A stretch of 5,971 nt of DNA from Thermaerobacter marianensis (GTDB lineage: Bacteria > Bacillota > Sulfobacillia > DYIH01 > DYIG01): assembly GCA_020723725.1 (NCBI GenBank), contig DYIG01000089.1:776-6746 (forward strand), written 5' to 3'. Shown here one piece after another: positions 1 to 5,971 of the stretch; within the stretch, counting starts at the first letter, position 1, and the number at the start of each line of letters is the position of its first letter. Under the pieces are notes generated by a model. It was not told the DNA's origin, did no database searches, and saw only the letters and a program-made list of their open reading frames with translations. The position numbers and the translations under genes are program-made.

Positions 1-1122
1 TGTGGTGGCCTTAACATTTACCAGACTAGCAGGCAGGCCCAGCACTGTCGAGAGCCGCTCCCTCATTGCCCCGAAAAAGGGCGACAATTTGGGACATTGC
101 GCAACTATGGTTATGTCGACATTACCGGGGGACCACCCGGCGCCACGGGTCTTTTGCAGGGTCTCCACGAGAAGCAACTCGCTGGAGATACTGCGGTATC
201 TTTCATCCGTATCCGGGAAGTACAGGCCGATATCCCCCAGTCCGGCCGCGCCCAGGAGCGCATCCATGAGCGCATGGAGGGCAACATCGGCATCCGAATG
301 ACCCTCCAGCCCTAAGTCAAAGGGTATACTGACCCCGCAGAGGACCAGAGTCCTCCCTGGAACCAGGCGGTGAGCATCGAAGCCAAAACCGACAGCCTCA
401 CGGCGTTCCATCGACACCCCCCCGCCGGGTGCGCCCTGGACAGTCCCCGCTGCAAATACCCCTGCGATGGCCAAATCGTCCGGTGTCGTTATCTTTATAT
501 TTTTTTCCTCACCCGGAACCAGTCTGACACGCCCCCCGTATCGCTCAACCAGGGAAGCCTCATCGGTCCCCCGAAAACCTTCTTCCGAAGCAGCGGCCAG
601 CGCGTCAAGCAGCACCTGCCGTTTGAACCCCTGCGGTGTCTGCACGGCATAAAGACCGTTCCTATCAACAGTGCAGTCTATCCAACCGTCCTCAGCCCTT
701 TTGACCGTATCCTTAACAGGCAGGGCGGGTATGGCAGCGCCCCAACGCCTGGCCTCGGCAACAATCTGGCGAACAAGGTCCGGGCTCGTAAGCGGGCGGG
801 CGCCGTCATGGACCAGGACAATCTCCTCGTCGCCACCCAGTGCGCGCACCCCTTGACAGACCGAATCCTGCCGCTCAAGCCCCCCAGGGACCACACTGGT
901 GACCTTGTCAAAACCGTATTTATGTACCAAAAGGCGGCACCCCTCGACTTCGGAGGGCGCCGCCACCAAAACAATGCCGTCTATATCCTGAAGGCTCTGA
1001 AACACCGCTAAGGTATGTGCCAGGAGTGGCTTCCCCTTAACGGGCAGAAAGACCTTGTTTATTCCGGCTCCCATACGTTTGCCGCTGCCTGCCGCGACGA
1101 TAACCGCCTTGACGCCGCCCAA
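1..1122 (-). CDS. ispDF: Bifunctional IspD-IspF (MEP cytidylyltransferase / MECDP synthase), 3' end cut by window
   Basis: Translating the minus strand gives one open frame of 374 codons that runs off the window edge. Residues 1-230 are IspD, which joins CTP to methylerythritol 4-phosphate. Visible motifs are the nucleotide-binding AAGSGKRMG (10-18), K23, GGLERQDSV (80-88), VHDGARP (104-110, acidic D106), PVKDT (135-139), QTPQGF (161-166), TDEA (186-189) and NIKIT (208-212). Residues 238-374 are IspF, which cyclises CDP-methylerythritol 2-phosphate to the cyclodiphosphate. It has the metal ligands D249, H251 and H283, HSDADVALHA (275-284) and GDIG..FPDTD (296-306). Roughly 20-25 C-terminal residues are missing after VNVKATT. 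The start is TTG at 1122-1120, behind AAGGGG with a 4-nt spacer, and gives a normal IspD N terminus. It lies 50 bp after yacL, so cotranscription is likely. IspD and IspF catalyse non-consecutive steps; IspE acts between them. Fused IspDF enzymes are known, mainly in Proteobacteria. Whether this fusion is real depends on a G7 run at the junction. Confidence 0.93.
   Translation of the reverse strand, partial: MGGVKAVIVAAGSGKRMGAGINKVFLPVKGKPLLAHTLAVFQSLQDIDGIVLVAAPSEVEGCRLLVHKYGFDKVTSVVPGGLERQDSVCQGVRALGGDEEIVLVHDGARPLTSPDLVRQIVAEARRWGAAIPALPVKDTVKRAEDGWIDCTVDRNGLYAVQTPQGFKRQVLLDALAAASEEGFRGTDEASLVERYGGRVRLVPGEEKNIKITTPDDLAIAGVFAAGTVQGAPGGGVSMERREAVGFGFDAHRLVPGRTLVLCGVSIPFDLGLEGHSDADVALHALMDALLGAAGLGDIGLYFPDTDERYRSISSELLLVETLQKTRGAGWSPGNVDITIVAQCPKLSPFFGAMRERLSTVLGLPASLVNVKATT
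409..423 (-). promoter_or_regulatory. Possible internal ribosome binding site and ATG start for separate IspF
   Basis: On the minus strand a run of seven G followed by TG (423-415) lies just before ATG at 411-409, with spacer TCG. The ATG is in frame with the fused protein and is its codon 238. The product would begin MERREAVGFGFDAHR, close to the normal start of stand-alone IspF. The G-rich tract resembles the GGGGGTG before yacL. This suggests that free IspF could also be made, or that the two domains were once separate overlapping genes. The motif is seen; its use is inferred. Confidence 0.45.
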
Positions 1123-1132
1123 TTGACCCCTT
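1120..1132 (-). promoter_or_regulatory. Ribosome binding site and TTG start of ispDF
   Basis: AAGGGG at 1132-1127 precedes the TTG codon at 1122-1120 by four bases. No ATG or GTG in this frame gives a better N terminus. The resulting start, MGGVKAVIVAAGSG, puts the first beta strand and nucleotide loop where IspD proteins normally have them. An ATG at 1138-1136 is in another frame and is not the start. Confidence 0.7.
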
Positions 1133-1172
1133 CCCCATTCCAGAGCCGGATACCCCAGCCCGCCGGACGAAA

Positions 1173-2282
1173 TCAGGGGTTTGTGGCAGCTGCCCGGATG
1201 TCGCTGACCGGCTGTTTCGGCTTCGCGAAGATCATCCTACCGGCGGCGGTCTGCAGCACACTTGTTACCTCCACCCAGACCTTTTCGCCGATATGCCGCC
1301 TGCCGCCATCCACAACGATCATGGTGCCGTCGTCGAGATACGCAACCCCCTGGCCCGTCTCTTTTCCTTCCTTCAACACCTGGACGTACATTTCCTCCCC
1401 GGGAATGACAAGGGGTTTAACCGCGTTGGCCAGCTCATTTACATTGAGTACCGGTATCCCCTGAATACCGGCAACCTTATTAAGGTTAAAATCATTGGTG
1501 ACAATCTTTCCGTTAAGCTTTTTGGCCAACTTAACAAGCTTTACGTCGACCTCTTCCGTATCGCTGATATCGCGTTCATAGATGCGCACTGGCAAATCAA
1601 GTTCCTTCTGCATGCGATTAAGAATATCGAGCCCCCGACGCCCCTTGCTCCGCTTGAGAATATCCGATGAATCGGCGATGTGCCTCAGTTCATCGAGAAC
1701 GAAGGACGGGATGATCAGTGTTCCATCCAGGAAACCGGCCTTGCAAATGTCGGAGATCCGGCCATCTATTATGGCGCTGGTATCAAGAATCTTATATGAA
1801 GAACCTTCAACAGCATCCCGATCCCTTCTACCCGGCAAACCCTGCAAAATCGTAAAGAGATCATCCCTTTTATTCATCATCACCACCCAACCCAAATAAC
1901 CCAAAAGCAAGCTCACGGCCGTCGGGAGATAATCGCCGATGAGGGGCAGTGGTTGCAGCACCGGTCGCAAAAGATAACCAATTATAAGTCCGATGATGAG
2001 GCCGGTTGCCCCGGCTATGATGTCGAGCGCGGGAATCCGCACCAGGCGGCCCTGAATCCACTCTGCACACAGCTTTATCCTTTGAATTATCGAAGGCCCA
2101 GCAATAAAACCGATAAATCCAGGTATAATGGTGGCCGCCAGCATGACGAGCCACGGTCTCTGCAATACAAATACCGGCGCGTTAAACTCGTTGGCCACGG
2201 AGACAAGCCGCAGGCCAGTATAAAATCCCAGTATCAGTCCGACTGCTCCAAAAGCTATTTGAAACATCCTCCTTGCAGACAT
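1173..2282 (-). CDS. yacL: YacL-type membrane protein with PIN nuclease and TRAM domains
   Basis: This 369-residue protein matches the length and architecture of Bacillus subtilis YacL (about 366 residues). Four hydrophobic segments, at about residues 8-29, 42-63, 84-105 and 118-136, should anchor it in the cytoplasmic membrane. A PIN domain follows, from about 163 to 285. It starts with ILDTSAIIDGR and has the acidic residues expected of PIN nucleases: D167, E198 (in LDELR), D246 and D264 (in TNDFN). A C-terminal TRAM segment, about 290-353, is a predicted nucleic-acid-binding beta barrel. The family is therefore predicted to be a membrane-tethered ribonuclease; its substrate is not known to me. 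The ATG start has a strong Shine-Dalgarno sequence, GGGGGTG with a short AAAAC-type spacer. The gene has its own likely promoter and is followed 50 bp later by ispDF, as expected from the conserved yacL-ispD-ispF order. The family call is secure; the biological role is not. Confidence 0.93.
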   Translation of the reverse strand: MSARRMFQIAFGAVGLILGFYTGLRLVSVANEFNAPVFVLQRPWLVMLAATIIPGFIGFIAGPSIIQRIKLCAEWIQGRLVRIPALDIIAGATGLIIGLIIGYLLRPVLQPLPLIGDYLPTAVSLLLGYLGWVVMMNKRDDLFTILQGLPGRRDRDAVEGSSYKILDTSAIIDGRISDICKAGFLDGTLIIPSFVLDELRHIADSSDILKRSKGRRGLDILNRMQKELDLPVRIYERDISDTEEVDVKLVKLAKKLNGKIVTNDFNLNKVAGIQGIPVLNVNELANAVKPLVIPGEEMYVQVLKEGKETGQGVAYLDDGTMIVVDGGRRHIGEKVWVEVTSVLQTAAGRMIFAKPKQPVSDIRAAATNP

Positions 2283-2316
2283 GTTTTCACCCCCTTTATC
2301 TGTTTAAGTTCCCTAC

Positions 2317-2344
2317 ATTAGAATTATATAACCCTCCAACTCAA
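2317..2344 (-). promoter_or_regulatory. Candidate sigma-A-type promoter for yacL-ispDF
   Basis: Reading the minus strand, TTGAGT (2344-2339) matches four of six bases of the -35 consensus. After 16 bp comes TCTAAT (2322-2317), which matches five of six bases of the -10 consensus. A perfect TATAAT at 2328-2323 overlaps this region, but no recognisable -35 lies 17 bp upstream of it. Transcription would begin near 2310, leaving a short leader before the yacL start at 2282. The spot is AT-rich within an otherwise GC-rich window. Position and sequence make a promoter plausible; it is an inference. Confidence 0.45.
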
Positions 2345-2375
2345 CCGAATTTGGTATTAGTCATTTTTCCCCCAA

Positions 2376-2406
2376 TCAGAAAATCAGATTTTCAGAAAAT
2401 CAGATT
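2376..2406. repeat. 15-bp direct repeat with internal palindrome upstream of the yacL promoter
   Basis: TCAGAAAATCAGATT occurs at 2376-2390 and again at 2392-2406, exact copies separated by one base. The pair contains a perfect inverted repeat, GAAAATC-A-GATTTTC, at 2379-2393. The block lies between the radA stop and the candidate yacL promoter, about 32-62 bp upstream of its -35. It could be a regulator binding site or an A/T-rich upstream element, or simply a local duplication. The repeat is certain; its function is not known. Confidence 0.85.
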
Positions 2407-2451
2407 GCACTTAACACGCACCATATACTCCCCAGCCGCTCCCCGGCCAGA

Positions 2452-3846
2452 TTAGCCCATGGATGCCGCCATGGCCTCGGCAAGGGTTCTGACTGCAACA
2501 AGCTCAACCTGCTCGCCACCCGGATGAAGCGTCCTGGCTGCACCCCTGGCTGCACCCGCAGGCACAATAACCCTTCGGAACCCTAAGCGGGCCGCCTCCG
2601 CCAGCCGCTGATCCAATCTCGCTACCCCCCTGACTTCCCCGCCCAGACCTACCTCTCCCGCAACAGCAACCAGTGGATCAACGGGCCGGGCGCGAAAAGC
2701 AGAAGCGAGGGCCAGGGTAATGCCGAGGTCAACCCCGGGCTCGTCCAGGCGCAAACCGCCCGAAACCTTAACAAAGGCATCGTACCCGCCAAGCGTCAAA
2801 CCGGCCTGCTTTTCAAGGACCGCCAGAAGCAGGGCTACTCTGTTGGGATCCACGCCGGTCACGGTGCGCCTTGGAGTGGCGTATCCGGAACTCGCCAGCA
2901 GGGCCTGCACCTCGACGAGAAGGGGACGGGCACCTTCAAGGCTTACCACCACCACGGAACCAGGGACCCCTGAGGGCCGTTCCGCCAGAAAGGCCTCGGA
3001 TGGGTCGGCGACTTCCTTCAGGCCATCTGCTTCCATCGAGAAAACCCCTATCTCATTGGTGGAACCGTAACGGTTCTTGACACCCCGAAGGACCCTGTAA
3101 ACAAGGTGCCTGTCTCCTTCAAGGATAAGAACGACGTCCACTATGTGCTCCAAAACCTTTGGCCCGGCTAAAACGCCTTCCTTATTTATATGGCCAACAA
3201 GAATTACTGCTATTCCCATCTCCTTGGCCAGCCGCCCTATGTAAGCGGCGCTCTCCCGAACCTGAGAAACGGTGCCTGGCGCGCTTTCAAGCTCCGGTAA
3301 CTGAAGGGTCTGAACAGAATCGATTACCATAAGCTCTGGATTGAGCTCACGGGCCGCCGATTCTATCAAGGTTACATGCGTTTCTGCCATGACGTAGAGG
3401 TTTTCGGAGGGCTCGCCAAGGCGCGAGGCGCGCAGTTTCACCTGACGGGCCGACTCCTCCCCCGTGACATAAAGACACTTCCCTGTTGGCCTGATCGCCC
3501 CAGCCAGCCTGAGGCAGACCTGCAATAACAGCGTCGACTTGCCAATCCCGGGGGCGCCGCCGAGCAAGACAACCGACCCGGCCACAAGCCCTCCTCCTAA
3601 AACCCGGTCGAACTCATCAATGCCGCTGCGAAAACGTTCGTGGTCGCACGCCTCCACGCTTGCAAGAGGAACGGGCTTGGAGGCTTCCCGCAAGCTTAAG
3701 GTGGCCCTGTCCGCCGATTTTTTCACCCTCAGCTCCAACTGTTCAATAAAGCTGTTCCAAGCGTCACACCCCGGGCAACGCCCCAGCCATTTCGGGGACT
3801 CCAGCCCGCATTCGGTGCAAGCGTAACTCCTACCCAGCCTTGCCAG
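2452..3846 (-). CDS. radA: RadA recombination ATPase, probable CTG start
   Basis: RadA (Sms) is a RecA-like ATPase that drives branch migration during homologous recombination and repair. With the CTG start at 3846-3844 it has 464 residues, close to the usual 450-460. The N-terminal zinc finger has C10-x2-C13 and C24-x2-C27, with CGLESPKWLGRCPGC between. The ATPase core carries Walker A GAPGIGKST (97-105), Walker B LMVIDS (172-177) and the RadA signature KNRYG (257-261). The C-terminal Lon-protease-like domain, about 296-464, should be scaffold only. The in-frame stop at 3867-3865 and the finger at C10 leave no ATG, GTG or TTG between them. The first such codon, TTG at 3738-3736, would delete the whole finger. 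CTG gives MARLGRSYAC, which mirrors the MAK...FxC start of the family, with a G-rich tract just upstream. A one-base sequence error is the alternative. A 12-bp tandem duplication lies in the Lon-like domain. Confidence 0.93.
   Translation of the reverse strand: MARLGRSYACTECGLESPKWLGRCPGCDAWNSFIEQLELRVKKSADRATLSLREASKPVPLASVEACDHERFRSGIDEFDRVLGGGLVAGSVVLLGGAPGIGKSTLLLQVCLRLAGAIRPTGKCLYVTGEESARQVKLRASRLGEPSENLYVMAETHVTLIESAARELNPELMVIDSVQTLQLPELESAPGTVSQVRESAAYIGRLAKEMGIAVILVGHINKEGVLAGPKVLEHIVDVVLILEGDRHLVYRVLRGVKNRYGSTNEIGVFSMEADGLKEVADPSEAFLAERPSGVPGSVVVVSLEGARPLLVEVQALLASSGYATPRRTVTGVDPNRVALLLAVLEKQAGLTLGGYDAFVKVSGGLRLDEPGVDLGITLALASAFRARPVDPLVAVAGEVGLGGEVRGVARLDQRLAEAARLGFRRVIVPAGAARGAARTLHPGGEQVELVAVRTLAEAMAASMG
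2533..2556. repeat. 12-bp tandem duplication inside radA
   Basis: CCTGGCTGCACC is present twice in direct succession, at 2533-2544 and 2545-2556. On the coding strand each copy is GGTGCAGCCAGG and encodes Gly-Ala-Ala-Arg, giving GAARGAAR at about residues 431-438 of RadA. The duplication keeps the frame and lies in a loop of the Lon-like domain, after the VIVPA strand. It is probably a harmless slippage-derived insertion. Confidence 0.9.
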
Positions 3847-3861
3847 CGATCCCCCACCCCC
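3844..3861 (-). promoter_or_regulatory. G-rich ribosome binding site and CTG start of radA
   Basis: The minus strand reads GGGGGTGGGGGATCG followed by CTG at 3846-3844. The GGGGGTG at 3861-3855 is identical to the Shine-Dalgarno sequence before yacL and lies eight bases from the CTG. This is the only start-like codon that fits both the ribosome binding site and the zinc finger. If the second G run had one more base, GTG at 3857-3855 would become an in-frame start, so an indel error cannot be excluded. Confidence 0.5.
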
Positions 3862-3893
3862 AAGTCAGTGCCCGCGCCGGGCGCACCGTAGTT

Positions 3894-3926
3894 AAAAAGC
3901 CCCACGGCCTGCTCGGCCATGGGGCT
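3894..3926 (-). terminator. Intrinsic terminator after clpC
   Basis: On the minus strand AGCCCCATGGCC (3926-3915) can pair with GGCCGTGGGGCT (3909-3898) around the loop GAGCA. This gives 12 bp with a single G-T wobble. The right arm runs directly into T residues (3898-3894), the classic Rho-independent form. It begins 25 bp after the clpC stop. The opposite strand has no T run after the hairpin, so the signal is directional. Confidence 0.88.
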
Positions 3927-3951
3927 GAAAGCCGACCAAGGTCACTATTCC

Positions 3952-5971
3952 TCAGCTCTGAGCGGTGACAGGGCTCTCCTTCTTCGTGAAGCTCAGCTTC
4001 CCATCCTCGTTCGCGTCGATGAAGACGACATCCCCTTCCTGGAACAAGCCGCGCAACATCTCCTCGGACAGAGGGTCTTCCACGAGCCTGGTTATCGCCC
4101 TGCGTAGAGGCCTTGCGCCGAATTCGGGGTTATAGCCCTCATCGACGATGATCTCCTTGGCCTTCTCGCTCACTTCAAGACCGAGGTTGTTTTCCTTGAG
4201 CCGTTTGGCCACACGCTGCAGCATGAAGTCAACGATCTGCCTTAGATTCTCCCGGGTCAGACCATGGAAGACGATGATGTCATCGATACGGTTCAGGAAC
4301 TCCGGACGAAAAGCCTTCTTCATCTCATCCATCAGCTTATCACGCATGCTGCGGTAATCGGCATCCTCGTCCTGATCCGGCTTGAAGCCAAGCTGCGAGC
4401 GGCGCTTGATCATGTCAGCGCCCACGTTGGACGTCATTATGATGACAGTGTTTCGGAAATCGATTGCCCGTCCCTTGGCCTCCGTCAGGCGGCCTTCCTC
4501 CAGAATCTGCAATAATATATTAAATACCTCCGGGTGAGCCTTCTCAATCTCATCCAGGAGAATGACGGAATACGGCCGACGCCGTACCATTTCCGTGAGC
4601 TGGCCGCCTTCCTCATAGCCCACATATCCGGGCGGAGCGCCGACAAGCCGTGAAACGGTGTGACGTTCCATATACTCCGACATATCGATGCTCACCATGG
4701 CATCCTCGTCGCCAAATATGGCCTCTGCCAGCGCCTTGGCCAGCTCGGTCTTGCCGACACCGGTCGGACCGAGGAAGATGAAGGACCCGATGGGTCGGCG
4801 CGGGTCCTTCAGTCCCGCTCGGGCGCGCCGGATCGCTTTGGCGACGGCTTCGACCGCCTCATCCTGGCCAACCACCCTGCGGTGGAGTTCCTGCTCCAGG
4901 TTCAGGAGCCGCTCGGACTCCTCCTGTGCCAGCTTCTTGGCCGGGATACCGGTCCAGCTCGACACGATATGGGCAATGTCCTCTGCCGAAACCACCAGCC
5001 TCTCCGTCACCTGGTTCTGGTGCCACTGCTCCCGCTTCTGGGCCAGGTCGTCCATGAGCCTCTGCTCCTGATCCCTCAGGCTTGCGGCCTTCTCAAACTC
5101 CTGGCTCTGAACGGCCACCTCTTTCTCCTTGCGGACCTCCTCAAGGCGCTCCTCGATCTCCTTTAACTCAGGGGGCGCCACGAAGGACTTCAAGCGCACC
5201 CGGGAGGCGGCCTCGTCCATGAGGTCGATGGCCTTGTCGGGGAGGAACCGATCGGGGACGAACCGGTCAGCCAGCTTGACCGCTGCTTCCAAAGCCTCGT
5301 CTGTAATGATGACCCGGTGATGGGCCTCGTAACGGTCACGCAGCCCCTTCAAGATCAAAATCGCCTCATCGACAGAGGGCTCGTCGACTGTCACCGGCTG
5401 AAACCGCCGTTCAAGCGCCGCGTCCTTTTCCACATGCTTGCGGTACTCGTCCAGGGTGGTGGCGCCGATGCACTGCAGCTCCCCACGGGCCAGGGCCGGT
5501 TTAAGGATATTGGCCGCGTCGATGGCGCCCTCCGCAGCCCCGGCGCCTATGATGGTATGCATCTCGTCAATAAACAGGATGATGTTGCCCGCACGGCGTA
5601 TCTCATCCATTACCTTTTTCAAGCGGTCCTCAAATTCACCGCGGTACTTGGAGCCGGCGACCAGGGCGCCAAGGTCCAGGGTAACGACCCTGCGGTCCTT
5701 GAGAATCTCGGGGACCGAACCCTCGGAAATCCTCTGCGCCAAGCCCTCGACAATGGCGGTTTTACCGACGCCGGGTTCGCCAATGAGAACCGGGTTGTTC
5801 TTGGTGCGGCGGCTCAGAATCTGGACGACACGCTCGATTTCCTTTTCCCGTCCTATAACGGGGTCCAGCTTGCCTTCCTCGGAAAGCTGGGTCAGGTCCC
5901 GGCCGAAGTTGTCCAGGACCGGGGTGTTGGAACGGGAACGGCGCTGCCTGGTCGGGGCAGGCTGAGGCACA
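3952..5971 (-). CDS. clpC: ClpC AAA+ unfoldase, 5' end outside window
   Basis: ClpC is a Hsp100 hexameric unfoldase that feeds proteins to ClpP and, in Firmicutes, works with adaptors such as MecA and McsB. The window holds 672-673 codons; the family is about 810 long, so the N-terminal Clp repeat domain (about 140 residues) lies beyond the edge. The GTG at the edge is most likely an internal valine. Numbered from it, AAA-1 has Walker A GEPGVGKT (64-71), pore loop GSKYRG (106-111), Walker B ILFIDE (131-136) and arginine-finger region ERRF (187-190). The middle region, about 270-315, is a coiled coil with a UVR-like motif, typical of ClpC and shorter than in ClpB. AAA-2 has Walker A GPTGVGKT (401-408), pore loop GYVGY (448-452), Walker B VILLDE (469-474), NRID (560-563) and sensor-2 GAR (618-620). 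All key residues are intact. It ends in TGA just before a terminator. Its own promoter and any CtsR operator are outside the window. Confidence 0.97.
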   Translation of the reverse strand, partial: VPQPAPTRQRRSRSNTPVLDNFGRDLTQLSEEGKLDPVIGREKEIERVVQILSRRTKNNPVLIGEPGVGKTAIVEGLAQRISEGSVPEILKDRRVVTLDLGALVAGSKYRGEFEDRLKKVMDEIRRAGNIILFIDEMHTIIGAGAAEGAIDAANILKPALARGELQCIGATTLDEYRKHVEKDAALERRFQPVTVDEPSVDEAILILKGLRDRYEAHHRVIITDEALEAAVKLADRFVPDRFLPDKAIDLMDEAASRVRLKSFVAPPELKEIEERLEEVRKEKEVAVQSQEFEKAASLRDQEQRLMDDLAQKREQWHQNQVTERLVVSAEDIAHIVSSWTGIPAKKLAQEESERLLNLEQELHRRVVGQDEAVEAVAKAIRRARAGLKDPRRPIGSFIFLGPTGVGKTELAKALAEAIFGDEDAMVSIDMSEYMERHTVSRLVGAPPGYVGYEEGGQLTEMVRRRPYSVILLDEIEKAHPEVFNILLQILEEGRLTEAKGRAIDFRNTVIIMTSNVGADMIKRRSQLGFKPDQDEDADYRSMRDKLMDEMKKAFRPEFLNRIDDIIVFHGLTRENLRQIVDFMLQRVAKRLKENNLGLEVSEKAKEIIVDEGYNPEFGARPLRRAITRLVEDPLSEEMLRGLFQEGDVVFIDANEDGKLSFTKKESPVTAQS

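Noticed and set aside
678..974. A 98-codon minus-strand open frame in the ispDF region
   Set aside because: It is in a different frame from the fully motif-supported IspD translation, which covers the same bases.
370..1011. A 213-codon plus-strand open frame opposite ispDF
   Set aside because: It is antisense to the conserved IspD and IspF frame, has no recognisable motif or ribosome binding site, and is explained by GC-rich codon use on the other strand.
2418..2450. Possible terminator after radA (CTGGCCG/CGGCTGG hairpin)
   Set aside because: The stem is only seven pairs with two wobbles and no T run follows, so it lacks the form of an intrinsic terminator.
3729..3920. A 63-codon minus-strand frame starting at an ATG within the clpC terminator
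   Set aside because: It begins inside the hairpin, overlaps the radA zinc-finger coding region in another frame, and has a repetitive Gly/Trp-rich translation without homology that I recognise.
3952..4040. EF-hand/dockerin-like [10 protein letters not shown] near the ClpC C terminus
   Set aside because: ClpC proteins usually end with a similar beta-strand segment containing D-x-x-D-G, so this is ordinary family sequence and not a calcium site.
4660..5166. Long plus-strand open frames opposite clpC (also 5438-5965)
   Set aside because: They are shadows of the ClpC coding frame; the translations are low-complexity and match no family I know.
1..5971. A new defence, mobile or biosynthetic system
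   Set aside because: All supported genes belong to a conserved Firmicute housekeeping block. I found no transposase, integrase, toxin-antitoxin pair, CRISPR repeat or tRNA in the window.

Overview
The window looks like chromosomal housekeeping DNA from a moderately GC-rich Firmicute, most likely a clostridial lineage of the Peptococcaceae/Desulfotomaculum/Moorella kind. That placement is inferred from gene content, gene order, G-rich Shine-Dalgarno sequences and non-ATG starts, not from any database match. All four supported genes lie on the minus strand, so transcription runs from high to low coordinates. The order is clpC (5' end outside the window), radA, a yacL-type PIN/TRAM membrane protein, and a gene encoding IspD and IspF domains (3' end outside the window). 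Long plus-strand reading frames exist but are antisense shadows.

Region by region: 5971-3952 is ClpC from the linker after its N domain to the natural C terminus. A strong intrinsic terminator follows at 3926-3894. RadA runs from about 3846 to 2452. Its zinc finger is encoded only if translation starts at a CTG codon, because no ATG, GTG or TTG lies in frame between the upstream stop and the first zinc-finger cysteine. A 169-bp gap (2451-2283) carries a 15-bp direct repeat with an internal palindrome and a plausible sigma-A-type promoter. The YacL-like gene (2282-1173) follows behind a good ribosome binding site. After 50 bp comes a TTG-started frame (1122-1) that reads through IspD into IspF without a stop. 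A seven-G run, a Shine-Dalgarno-like sequence and an ATG sit at the domain junction.

The layout matches the known Bacillus subtilis cluster clpC-radA-disA-yacL-ispD-ispF, with two differences: disA is absent between radA and yacL, and ispD and ispF are joined in frame. In function the block combines protein quality control (ClpC), recombination and branch migration (RadA), a predicted membrane-tethered nuclease (YacL), and two steps of the MEP isoprenoid pathway (IspD, IspF). I see no mobile element, CRISPR array, RNA gene or new defence-type system here. The points worth attention are the ispD/ispF junction, the radA start, the missing disA, and the small regulatory sequences between genes.
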